The notes under the pieces were generated by a model. It had not been told where the DNA came from. It worked only from the letters and a program-made list of their open reading frames with translations, and did not search any database. Both the position numbers and the translations under genes were made by a program. From Aureobasidium sp. EXF-3400 (Eukaryota; Ascomycota; Dothideomycetes; Dothideales; Saccotheciaceae): a DNA stretch of 64,000 nucleotides. Location of the stretch: assembly GCA_024195585.1 (NCBI GenBank), contig SWBL01000179.1:37613-101612 (forward strand). Direction: 5' to 3'. This document shows, one piece after another, positions 45,980 through 56,895 of the stretch; positions within the stretch are counted from its first letter, which is position 1; every line of letters begins with the position of its first letter.

Positions 45980-46841
45980 TTGCTCTGTTAACGATAAGTA
46001 CAATCGGAAAACTTCGGCTTTCTAGATTGATGTGGTGATTGTTATCATTCGCATCCCTCTGCGATCGTTCGGAATACGTGTCTGTAATGGATCAGTCCTT
46101 CCCTTTGGCATATAGGAGCTGAAGAAGGATTCTACGACAAGACCTAGGACAACTTCTCTGGACCACGAGGATTGCGGAGACGGACTTTGGCAACACTTGT
46201 CTTCAATTTGATCTTGCAAGACAACGATTAGTTTCACGGATAATCAACTCCGTGTTCATTGGCCTGCTCAAATGTCTATCATTGCGGCTATGCACACCCG
46301 CTTCGCTTCTGCGTCTGATAGCAGTTACATCGGCATGGCGAACGGACGATCGTCCCTGACACGAGAACCACCGACACATTCCGCTGCTGCCAAGTTACCT
46401 TGGCATACAGTACCAATCACATCCGTTCGCCAAGTGTGACTTGGCATCATTATTGCTTTGTCCTTCTTGACCTTCTTCTTCGGGACGCATATCCTACCTC
46501 AGCATGTAACAGAGGTGGATCGAGAGTCTTGGATCGCGTGCCTACCTCGCCTTTGACCGCTCAGGCTTCAGTACATGTGTACAATCGCCACCATTGAACA
46601 TTCGCTATCTCTTGGCTACTGGCACCATGTTCAACCGCTTCTGATAACAATTCAACTGGTGTGTAGCTATGGATCCGCGGTTCGACAAGACAAGGTTTGG
46701 CAGGAGGAAGAATGCTGTACGATATCCCCTCTTCTTGATTAGGTATATAACGACCTGTACCTCATTCTGTTGTTGAAACCCCTTGTGCTTCGTTTCATTC
46801 AATCATTTTAGGTTGCACTCTCTTTGAGAACATTCCCAACC
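45980..46841. other. Intergenic, oxidase downstream / peptide-transporter promoter
   Basis: About 860 bases without a supported gene. The right end holds the TATA box of the POT gene. Confidence 0.5.
46744..46750 (+). promoter_or_regulatory. TATA box of the peptide-transporter gene
   Basis: TATATAA 92-98 bp upstream of the ATG at 46842, a normal distance for a regulated fungal promoter. Confidence 0.6.
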
Positions 46842-48885
46842 ATGAGCAACAACACCACCGACGCTAACGAGCTCGCCAAAGCTCATGTCCCTGATGCGTC
46901 CATGCAAGGTACAGCTTTCGAGAAACATGCCGGTCGTGGATCAATGGATGTCGGCAAGGTCGAGCCTCTCTACGAAGTGAGAACTCCAGAAACCGAAGAG
47001 CACGACGATATCCCTACCGAAGAAGATCTCAAAACCCTGCGTCGCGTTTCTGGCAAAATTAAGTGGGCCGCCTATACCGTTGCCTTCGCTGAATTAGCGG
47101 AGCGTTTCTCTTACTACGGAAGCTCCATTCTCTACACCAACTTTGTGCAATGGCCTCTGCCTGAAGGATCAGGGACAGGTGCTGGTGGTCTTCATGGCCA
47201 GCCTGGCGCACTTGGTATGGGACAGAGTGCAGCACAGGGTATCACTTTGTTCAACATGTTCTTTGCGTAAGTCTGCTATGATACGGCCTCATCTTGTCTG
47301 TGCTTCCTTGCTAAAACCAGCTAAGTTATTTTATGCCTTTAGTAGGAGGCTACGTGGCTGATGCGCACCTTGGTCGCTACAAGACTATTCACATTGCCAT
47401 CGTTATCGGTATTGTTGCTCACATAATTCTGGTCGCTGCGTCAGCACCCGATGTTATCATTCACAAGACTGGAGCACTTGCCGCCTTCATCATCGGTCTT
47501 CTCACACTCTGCGTCGGTACTGGCTTTTTCAAGGCCAACATCTCTCCACTACTTGCTGAGCAGAATACTGATCACCAAATGCGTGTTGAGACACTCGCGA
47601 CTGGTGAGAGAGTTATCGTTGACCCAGCGGTCACCAATTCCAGGATTTTCCTCTATTTCTACTTTTGTGTCAACGTTGGCTCTCTGACCGGGCAGATTTC
47701 TATGGTCTATGTCGAGAAATTTGTATCCTTCTGGCTAGGTATTCAGACCTCAGTAAACAGGTTCATTCTTTAACTGACTAAAGCTACCAACACAGCTTTT
47801 TTGCTTCCGACCATACTTTTCGTGGCAGCTCCGATCGTTCTTTTCCTGAACCGCAAGAACTACATTCTGAGTCCGCCTACTGGCTCTATCTTGTCTAAGT
47901 TCTTCCACATGCTTGGCTTCACTTGGAAGAACAGGCAAGGAAAGTTCAGTTGGGATGTCGCGAAACCATCTAATGTCCCTGTCGAACAGCGCCCTGCTTG
48001 GATGACATATGACGACGCATGGGTAGAAGAGGTCAAGCGTGGTCTCAGTGCTTGCAAAGTCTTCCTCTTCTTGCCTCTCTTCTTTGTGAGTACCTGATCT
48101 CCGGTCGAAACTCATTATTTTTACAACGACCATATCTCAATATTTGAAGGCGCTAACAACCTTCACAGCTAGCATACAACCAGATGACTGGAAACCTGAC
48201 TTCCCAAGCCGCAACTCTCCAGTTGGGCGGAGTGCCGAACGATATCATACAAAACCTCAATCCGATCTCAATCGTCATCATGATCCCAATCCTGGACCAT
48301 GTCATCTACCCTGGCTTCCGCAAGATGGGCTTCGCATTTACCCCAATCAAGCGTATGACAGTCGGCTTCTTCTTTGCGGCCGGATCCATGGTCGCCGCAG
48401 CAGTCATGCAACACTACATCTATACGAAGTCGCCTTGTGGGAACCACGCATCCGATCCAGACTGTATTGAAGAGTTTGGCAAGGCTGACATTAGCGTTTG
48501 GGCTCAAGTTCTGCCTTACATTTTCATCGGTATTGCCGAGATCTTCACCAATGTTACCTCGCTCGAATATGCCTACGCCAAAGCTCCCGCGAATATGAAA
48601 TCTATGGTCATGTCCATCAATCTTTTCATGAGCGCCTTTGCCGCTGCCATTGGACAAGCATTTACACCTCTTTCTGAGGATCCACTGCTTGTCTGGAACT
48701 ATACGATCATCACCGTCCTTGCATTCTTAGGTGGTGTGGGATTCTGGTTCTGCTTCCGTCACTTGGATGCCAACGAAGACAGATTGAACATGCTGGAGAG
48801 GTCAGCAATGCAGGGCAAGAACACTGTCGTCGAGCCCAAGGACTCCGAAGCTCAACTCCAGCATGTTCACGAACAGAAGAACTAG
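46842..48885 (+). CDS. PTR2: POT/PTR2 family di-/tripeptide transporter
   Basis: Proton-coupled oligopeptide transporter of the plasma membrane. Exons 46842-47266, 47326-47738, 47796-48085 and 48169-48885 (614 residues). Twelve membrane segments with POT signatures: FAELAERFSYYGSSILYTNF (ExxER-like, here ELAERF), YVADAHLGRYKTI, GTGFFKANISPLLAEQ and FYFCVNVGSL. A cytosolic loop lies between segments 6 and 7 (about residues 310-360). The acceptor of intron 1 is the CTAAG at 47325, the only one restoring the frame (FFA-YFMPLVGGYVAD). A long acidic N-terminal tail fits Ptr2 proteins that are controlled by ubiquitination, which is inference. Confidence 0.94.
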
Positions 48886-49961
48886 TGGCGTCGGTCTGGA
48901 TTTTCAGCACAATAGTGTCAACGTTTAGGTCACTGTATAATTCTCATCACAGCCAAGGATTCACGTATTCACAAAATTACAGACTACGTAGCAGAGTATA
49001 ATGTGCTTCACACGATAAACAGTGCATTTCAACCATGAGAGATGTGTCACATTCAATGTGACGACCACATCGATGTTGGTATTGACGGCGGCCATGGAGA
49101 TTAAAGACTGATCTTGTAGAGCTCAAAGAACGTTCGCACTGTGACTTGCAATCATAGAAAGCGGGAGTGAGTTTTCCATGGAAGGTGCAGATGAATCTCG
49201 GCATACCATGCATGCCTTGCCCAGCTTGTTCGCTGACCCACGTTCCAACTTCAACTCGTCTCCTCTGGCAACACAGAGCAGTGACAGAGGCTATCAAAAT
49301 GCACAAGTTCTGTGACAAATGAGCTGCTACTACAGAGAGCCGTCGAGGTGTACGTTTCTCGGGCGATATCACGAGACAGCTTGAAAGTATTGTGCAATTC
49401 AACAATCACATCGTGATGGGTTTTCAGACATGGAGAAACCGATCTCTCTGCCCGCTGCGAACGTGCACGATAGAAGATTGAAACTCCAAACTTGAGATAT
49501 TTTGAGGTTCCTAGGTTTCTGGGAACACTACTGAACAGCACACACTTATCTGTTTCTGCTGGCTGCCCTCATCCAATCAGGGTGGATGACGCCCAAAAAA
49601 GCTGCATGTACTACATTGGCTTGCATGAATGTCAGCACTTTCCTCATGGGGTCAATGATTCTGCACAGACACCACAAACAATAGCAGTGGTCTCGCTTAG
49701 AAGAATGTAAGATGGAGTAAGCTGAAATGACAAAGATAAATTTGCGTTCCACCCACATTCGCACAACCATCTGTATTATTGAAGCGCGCACTACAACACC
49801 GATATCTACCGCTCGTCAATTCTGTACTATCAATGCACAGATTCGACGACATGCTCGTCAAGCTTGGAGGGCGGGCCCACAGGCCGCAGGGACGTAGACT
49901 AACAGCTACTCCCACAGGCCCACGAGCAATCGACAAAGAGGGGGGCACTCGTACCAAACCT
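48886..49961. other. Intergenic with repeat copy G
   Basis: 1.08 kb. Contains the 3' end of the peptide-transporter gene, repeat copy G, and the promoter of the sulfotransferase-like gene. No other gene seen. Confidence 0.5.
49228..49440 (+). mobile_element. Short inverted-repeat element, copy G
   Basis: Inner repeats GGCTATCAAAATGCACA (49289) and TATTGTGCAATTCAACAATC (to ~49407), right arm CAGACATGGAGAAACC. The left part of the centre, CAAATGAG, matches copies A and B; the rest is strongly diverged. Ends estimated. Confidence 0.55.
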
Positions 49962-50848
49962 ATGAAGGTCATACTCGCCAGTATGTCCAGGACTGGTACC
50001 TTCTGTGAGAATCAATAGCGGCGACAAGATCAAAAGCATCAGCTAATGGACCTGTTGAGCAATGTACACTGCTTTACAAAAGCTGGGCTTGACACCGTAC
50101 CACATGGGTATAGTGATCATTTTGCACACTGGGGATCACCACTAACATGATATAGCGGAAGCTGTGAAAATGGCGTCTCGAGATCTACCAATTGCATGCG
50201 AAGCATTAGATGCTCGTGACAGCCAAAGACCATTCGGAAGAGAAGAATTTGATAAGTGGATCGGTGATTTTGACGTCAGTGAGTCTAGTGTTACCCAGGG
50301 GATATTACTGACAAGAACAGGCGGTCTGTGACGTGCCAATGAACTTGTTGGTCAAGGAACTTCTCGGAGCATATCCGGAGGCCAAAGTCGTTCTCACAAC
50401 TAGAGATCCTGAGAAATGGCGCAGGTCCATCGAGAATACTGTCGGTGTCATCAGCAAGTGGAGAATTTGGCCATATCTTGCTCTGGTCAGCCCCGAGTGC
50501 GCAGCTTGGTGCAACATGTTGCATAAGATGGATATTGTGATGGACGGATGGAGCATAGAAGCATTGGCCCGTCATAACGCAGGCGTCCGGTCTGTTGTGC
50601 CCAAGGAGAGCTTGCTCGAGTTCAAATTGGGAACTGATGGTTGGAAGGAGCTCTGTGATTTCATTGACTTCCCGAAGCCAGAGGGTGAGTTTCCGCACGT
50701 CAACGATGGCAAGATGTTTGTTGCTGCTCATGTACTCTTGATCAACATCTGGGCGATGAAGGCTTTGAAGGATGGTGTGGTCCGCATGGCTCCTTGGCTG
50801 CTCTTGATTGGATCTATCTTGCTGGCCAGAAGGCTGGGCTATATCTAA
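49962..50848 (+). CDS. P-loop sulfotransferase-like protein (PF17784 type)
   Basis: Small fungal P-loop protein of the sulfotransferase-4 group, often misnamed NAD-dependent epimerase. Exons 49962-50004, 50060-50107, 50156-50274 and 50321-50848 (245 residues). The phosphosulfate/P-loop segment MKVILASMSRTGTFSMYTAL is built from the first two exons. Later motifs are LGLTPYHMAEA, GDFDAVCDVPMNLLVKELL, YPEAKVVLTTRDPEKWRRSI and LEFKLGTDGWKELCDF. The C-terminus ends in one hydrophobic segment (MAPWLLLIGSILLARRLGYI), probably a tail anchor. The biochemical substrate of the family is unknown. All four exons are needed for the family pattern, which supports the model. Confidence 0.88.
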
Positions 50849-51062
50849 TTACTCACCAATCATGTTTGTTTGCAAATTAGCTGTGCTCGTTTTCTTCGTA
50901 GCCCTACTGCAGCGAAGAATTGTGCCAATGTATGTTTTGCGCGGCAATTTTCGACACAACAGATAGTGGGATCATAGCGATAAATGATCCGATATTGCAG
51001 CGTAGATTGCAGATATTACAACTCACTCATCCTTGTTCGAAGCCCTGAGGATTGGACAGGAC
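50849..51062. other. Short intergenic gap
   Basis: 3' region of the sulfotransferase-like gene; no gene seen. Confidence 0.4.
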
Positions 51063-51501
51063 TTACATCTCTTGATATACAGATTGCTCGAGCCTTATCA
51101 CAGTCGAGACAGGGCTTCCATCCAGACTGGCCATGTTGATGGTCAGCCCAGTAGACGAGTCAACATCTGGATCTGAAGCTGTTGCTGAGCTTGCAAGTGA
51201 GCTTGATTGTGGCCGATGCCGCGAATCTTTTTAGTCAGCAGATAAGCTAACATAGACATCGTTCGACGATACGACAAGGAGCTTCGCGAGTACCATGGAG
51301 TAATCTGCACGGGTCCTCGTGAATATGGATGATGATCTCGATCTCAGTTTCGTGAGCGTCCAGTCTTACTGCGGAGTCAATGCTGGGAACGATGTGCATA
51401 CATGTATTCACTCGATTCCTCTCCTCTTGAGGTGTTAAGACTGTCGCTTGCTTTTCACGTGGAATCGTTGTTCCATGCTTCAGGTATATCGTCCAGGGCA
51501 T
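51063..51501 (-). CDS. Possible small two-exon hypothetical gene
   Basis: Minus-strand exons 51501-51294 and 51226-51063 would encode 123 residues. The 67-nt intron has GT...CTGACTAAAAAG, a good branch signal. Exon 1 reads MPWTIYLKHGTTIPREKQAT..., with EIEIIIHIHEDP near its end; exon 2 reads SSSLASSATASDPDVDSSTG and ends MASLDGSPVSTVIRLEQSVY plus QEM. The stop overlaps a perfect donor string (ATGTAAGT), so a third exon is possible. No family recognised. The support is only open frame, splice signals and protein-like composition. Confidence 0.35.
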
Positions 51502-52398
51502 CTTCTCAAGGCTCGTGGTAGCTTCTCCGAACCCTCTAATACTCTATGTATGAGGAGTTTCGTTAGCCCTTAGGGCTTCGAGGAGTTGCAATCAGCGGTG
51601 ATCAGCTGTGATAAATGCCACGGTTTCGTGAACACCATCAAGGATTAGTATGGGTGATCTTCTAAAAAGCCTCGCGAAATGAGTCGAATGTGGAAATTCG
51701 ACTAGTAGACCACGTTATCCATAGGTTCAACAAGTGGTGTAGAGAAAGAAAGCTGTCGATGCGTGTCGAGAAAGACTTTTGGAGCTCTTTTGCTCATCGA
51801 GGTGCTGCGGAATGGGAATAATGATGGATCTGGTTGGCCTGAGGAGAAAAGTGGCCGCTGTTGAGAGCAGATCGTCTATTGTTCTTAAACGGGTTAGATG
51901 ATTTTAGGGCTGAGTATCGGACTCTTTTCCGGATTTAGCCTTGGGGATGCGACAACGACTTACACTTCAATCCTTGAGACAAAGCACCGTAAATGGTCTC
52001 TTCTGAACACTCATAGCCGCAGCAATCGCTGCTCAACAGGCGGATAACTATAAGGCCTTGTTAGGCTTGGTGCAGATGATGATTGTTCTTGGATTGTAAT
52101 GGCGCCGAGCGAAAAGGGTGCCAAGATATCGCTTCGCCTCAGGATAAGTTCTCACGCGCAATCTGAGACGCCCGCGTCCTCTTTCGACAACTCTGCCCTG
52201 TCAGGCCTTGCACACAGAATAACATACAGGCTCTTGTAGCCGATATTAGTACTATCATGGTAGATCTGTGGATCTCGACTGCAAACTGCGTAGGTATATA
52301 ATGTGTACGAGCCATCTCGAAGCTGAATTGTCTCATCACTTCTTCATTTGTATTCTTTCTTGTGTATTTTTCCAGCTTTCCTGTCGCTCTTTTAGATC
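51502..52398. other. Intergenic, pectin-lyase promoter region
   Basis: About 900 bases. The right end contains the TATA box of the pectin lyase gene. No further gene seen. Confidence 0.5.
52295..52301 (+). promoter_or_regulatory. TATA box of the pectin lyase gene
   Basis: TATATAA 98-104 bp upstream of the ATG at 52399, the same spacing as in the peptide-transporter gene. Confidence 0.6.
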
Positions 52399-53845
52399 AT
52401 GAGATCTTTCACTCTTTTCACCTCCGCTCTTGCAGCATTCGCCAGCACCGTCAATGCTGCTGGAGTTACTGGTGCCGCTGAAGGTTTCGCCAAGGGCGTC
52501 ACTGGAGGTGGTTCAGCCGCTGCTGTCTATCCTAGCACCACTGCCGAGCTGGTCTCGTACCTTGGTGATAGTCAGCCCCGCGTTATTGTTCTCACCAAGA
52601 CCTTCGACTTCCGTGGTACTGAGGGCACTACCTCCGCAAAGGGCTGCTCTCCCTGGGGTACTGGCAGTCTTTGCCAGCAGGCCATCGACAAGGATGGCTG
52701 GTGTGAGAACTACGAATCCTCGGCACCCAAGGTTTGTTGCGATGTCGACTGTTTCCTCGGTGATTTGCGGTCTTACAAGAAGTAGGTCTCTTCCATAACT
52801 TACGACAAGGCCGGTATGATCGGTATTACTGTCAACTCCAACAAGAGTTTGGTTGGTCAGGGCAACAAGGGTGTCATTAAGGGCAAGGGTCTCCGCATGG
52901 CCAATGGCGTTAAGAACATCATTATTCAGGTATGACGAGCAATACTAGCCTCACGCTGCATCTCTAACCTGGATTAAAGAACATTGCTATTACTGACATT
53001 AACCCTCACTACGTCTGGGGTGGTGACGCAATCACTCTTGCTGGTAATTCGAAATGGGAAATCTTGGTCTTTGATCTTATTGCTAATTTGTAACAGGCAC
53101 TGACATGATCTGGATCGACCACGTTACCGTAAGTCTACAATGCCTCTCATGCTTGGACTATTGTTGATCTTGTTGCCAGACTCAACGCATTGCGCGTCAG
53201 CACATCGTTCTCGGAGAGTCTGCTTCCGGCAGAGTCACAATCTCCAACTGCGACATCGATGGATCGTCCAACTGGTCAGCCACCTGCGATGGACGCCACT
53301 ACTGGGCTCTCTACTTCACCGGATCCAACGACATGATCACTTTCAAGGGCAACTACATTCACCACACCTCTGGTCGTTCCCCCAAGATCCAGGGCAACAC
53401 CATTCTCCATGCTGTCAACAACTACTGGTGAGAATTGACTTCTTCACACTTCATGTAACTTGCTGATCCGTTATTCAAAAGGTATGATATCGACTCCAAG
53501 GGTCATGCTTTCGAGCTCGGCCAGGGTGGTTATGTTCTCGCTGAAGGGTAAGCTTATCTACCAAACTTCTAATATTCATACTGACCTCCCTACGGAAACA
53601 AGTTCCAGAATGTTAACACAGTCATCGAAGCCGGTGCTACTGGCAAGTACTTTACTGTTCCTGGCAGTGGCAGCGTCTGCAGCTCCTTCATCGGCCGCAG
53701 CTGTCAGAGCAACGCCTTCGGCAGCTCTGGCGCCTTCTCCTCTGCCGACACCAGCTTCCTCGGTAACTTCAAGGGCAAGAACATTGCTTCTGCTGCTGCT
53801 GCCAGCTCTGTATCCACTGCCAACGTCGGCTACGGCAAGATCTAA
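52399..53845 (+). CDS. Secreted pectin lyase, polysaccharide lyase family 1
   Basis: Extracellular lyase cleaving methylated pectin by beta-elimination. Seven exons: 52399-52731, 52786-52929, 52980-53043, 53097-53128, 53180-53427, 53482-53547 and 53596-53845 (378 residues). Signal peptide [20 protein letters not shown]. The beta-helix motifs are complete: [88 protein letters not shown] and [11 protein letters not shown]. The first five introns are canonical. The last (53548-53595) starts GTAAGC and ends CTGACCTCCCTACGG; only this GG end restores GG-A (Gly)-Asn-Lys-Phe. If GG is not spliced, the gene would be broken near residue 295. Confidence 0.9.
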
Positions 53846-56800
53846 GCTATGGTCTCTGCTGGAGACATATTCAACCTCAAGGCCTTATGTGTGTCATGTT
53901 CTAGACATTGTTCAATGGATAAGAGGTCGTTTGTCAACTACTATGATTCCAAATGTGCAGCACTGTGAAATCGATCAAATGTGCCAGTACTAACGACGCA
54001 CTCACTGGAAGCTATTTTCCACCTGGTATACAACATACCAAAGGCCTCTCTTTGCCCCAGATTGTCCTGAGAACGATCTACCTTGATCTCTCGATTTCTG
54101 ACTCCAGTTTTGTCCCATATATGTGTTGTGCGATAAATGCTCCGGGGTCAGACTTCTAAAGCTGATAACCCGAAAACACAAAATGCACTTTAGCCAACCA
54201 CATACTACCATCACATATTTTCTACCGCCTCTATCGTAGTCCGCAGCATCTATTGTAGTGATTCCAACATGCAACACTACCTTGGATAGTGTTTCTGGGC
54301 ATGGAGCCGAGTAAGACTTGTTTATATCAATGTTGAGAGAGTGACCCTGTTTCGGCAACCTCATACCTTCGCCGATTACAAGAGTCGGTATCGACGAAGT
54401 CAGCAGGAGCAAAACCGTCAGCGGGACTTCTGCGATTGAATGAGACATCGTTCCCCGCGTGGTTCTCGCGCCTCTACCAACTAGATTGGTTGTCAGTTCA
54501 ATATCAAGCGACCTTGTGTCGGCCCAAGTCCTCCACTGCTGTGGTCGCAAAGCCGTCCCGAAGAGCCGAAAACGTGGTGACCTGCCGAAGACCCACTCCG
54601 ACATCGATCAATATCCGCCCCTTACCGCGATGTTATCCAATTGATTGTCTCATTTGTGTCGCCAGGACAAAGCTCCCATCCGATACGATCATGATCTTAC
54701 CGTTCGCAACTGCAAACTTAGGCGCCTAGCGTGGAGGTTGTCAAGGTCGATTCTTCGATGAAAATTTTCGCTCTGGTCTACCAGTCGCAATACAATGAGC
54801 ATGAACTCTATTGGAGAGAAAGGGGCTCCCAAACGCATCTTGAACATCGAAGGTTGCAGATGCAGGAGTTCGCTAACGACACCTGGTCAGGACATTATGC
54901 GAAATTCACCATTGATCCTAATACAGCTCCGCCCTATAGCATGCTGTTGTAGCCTTGTAGGATCGAAAGTAACTGCATCCTTCTTCGCTAGATGCACTAC
55001 TCAGTTAGGCAGGTCAGAGCAGCACTATTGGATTGCGCGCCTACTCATAAGCCGCCACGATGTTTGCAATACAGCGATGCTACCCAAGAGCCCTGCAGAG
55101 GTCGTATCCGCGAAAGCATGATCGTGGCGATGGAACTTGTTGGCTCCCACATGAACTACTAACGCGCGCGCTTGTCTGAGAAGCGCGATCTTTTTCTGGT
55201 TGAGCCAGCACAGAGCATGAAAGAATTTTCTACAGAGCTCTGTGCTCATCACCGCCCCCGTGGAGAGCCCCACGCAGCTGAATTTATCCACAGTCCCCAT
55301 GGTGAAGGACGTTGGTTCGAGCCCATCCCCAAAATTGATCGCCAAACGAAGCACACCGCTTAATGTTTACTCGTGATATGATCCTGTGGAGGATCAAACA
55401 CTCCAACTTCGACTCGTGCTTTTCAGCCACCAAAGCCATTTCCAAGACATACCAATTTCGGCACTCGCGTGAGGGCTGTTCTGCAAGCCTCGAATCAAGC
55501 AAGCGCAAGCATGTCCGCAACGCCGCCACGCTCGACAGCGTTACTTGCATGATGCTGCCCGTCGTTGCCGTGTTGGCAGTGGCATGCGCCAAAATAAACG
55601 GCCAGCCTTGAGCATCTTTACCTCTTGAACTGGTAAGCTTAGCCTGAAATTTCCACGTCATCTGCTATACCGCCCCGAGATCACATTTGTGCCACTACCA
55701 TGAAGTTTGTTTTGACAATTTGGCACAAGCTCGATGCGATTTAAGAAGCGAGGGCGTGAGTTAGGGCGTGAAGAAAGGGCGCCCCAGCTTCCCGACCCAA
55801 GTCCGGTGGGGAATGTTTGGGGTGGTCGACAATCTTCGGTATGGCGCTTTTTTCTGACACTGATCTGAGGTGATGATCCACTTCGGTCTTCGCCGCATGG
55901 TCTGACTGAGCAAGGATGTCTGACCTTCGGCACCCCGTGCGACACGCCGTGTTTGCAAAGGGCCGGGCGTCAAGCGCTCCCGAGTTCTTCCCCGAATCCC
56001 CACCACCTCTCCTAAGCCCTCCACACGCACATGGGGAGGTCAACCCCACAACACGCGAGAAGATCAACTCATGATCTCTCCATACTGCAAAAACAGTAGA
56101 GCAGAGAGTCACATGCTAGAGCCACCACTGAGTGATGGTGAACAGTTGGTACATGTTCGTAGGTCGCATCATCACACTCCGCATTCGGTAGCTGAAGACA
56201 TTTCATGGAGAAACCAATCATCATGGTCGGCTAACATGGTACTACCAACCCCGTACTCAAAACGTTCTAGGGTTAAGGTACCGCGGACAAGGTGGGATGG
56301 TTGCGGAGCTCAAGCACAGTCTCTTTTGGGATTTTCTGTCAGACATGTTTAGAATTTTCCACATAGATGTGCATACTCTGCTATGGGGTTCAGGAAACGG
56401 CCCATGATTTCAGTTCTTCCATTCGTCATGGCCGAGAAGCACAAGATGGCGAAGCATCGAAGGTGACGAGCTTGTCATTTCGAGAGCGTAAAATTATTGG
56501 ATGGCCGAGGCTGGGCTTGCTCGGTCGGTCCTTGCTCGACGTTGGGTGGACCGTTAGTCTAAACCCACATGAAATTTGTAAAGCTTGCTCGGCGTCCCGC
56601 TGCTGAGGTTCTCGGCAGAAGCACTTATTTTCTTGCCAATCAAATGTTCTAGACGGCTTAACGATCGGGCCATGTGACTGGTCCCGAGCGCTGAGCGGCC
56701 ATTTTTCTGTCGTAGCTCGCCGAAGAAGGCGTCTTCTGTGGTTGTTTTCGGCTAGATCGATATGTTCTCGATGGAAGATGGGGCCACGCGGGGATCGAGT

Positions 56801-56895
56801 CGAGAACGAGCGTGGGAATACAAAACCACGAGTTCGCGCACCCATGTGCTTGTTTCCATCCCACAAACAGTTCATCCTCTCAAGCCACCGCCAAC
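53846..56895. other. 3-kb gene-poor stretch
   Basis: No frame here has family character; the open frames (for example 54002-54604 on the minus strand) are shadow-like. A lone GGTTCGAGCCC (55313-55323) looks like a tRNA B-box, but no cloverleaf can be drawn around it. The right end contains the upstream region of the sugar transporter. Confidence 0.5.
56788..56793 (+). promoter_or_regulatory. Possible CreA/Mig1-type site (GCGGGG)
   Basis: GCGGGG fits the CreA consensus SYGGRG and lies 103-108 bp before the ATG of the sugar transporter. Single short sites occur by chance; this is only suggestive. Confidence 0.3.

Noticed and set aside
48990..49050. Extra repeat-like word GTGCATTTCAACCATGAGAG
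   Set aside because: Only one half of the inner palindrome and no matching centre; not counted as an element copy.
54002..54604. 200-codon minus-strand open frame
   Set aside because: Mixed composition without any family motif, no splice partners and no clear start context; treated as chance.
55313..55323. GGTTCGAGCCC resembling a tRNA B-box
   Set aside because: No A-box or foldable cloverleaf in the preceding 80 bases.
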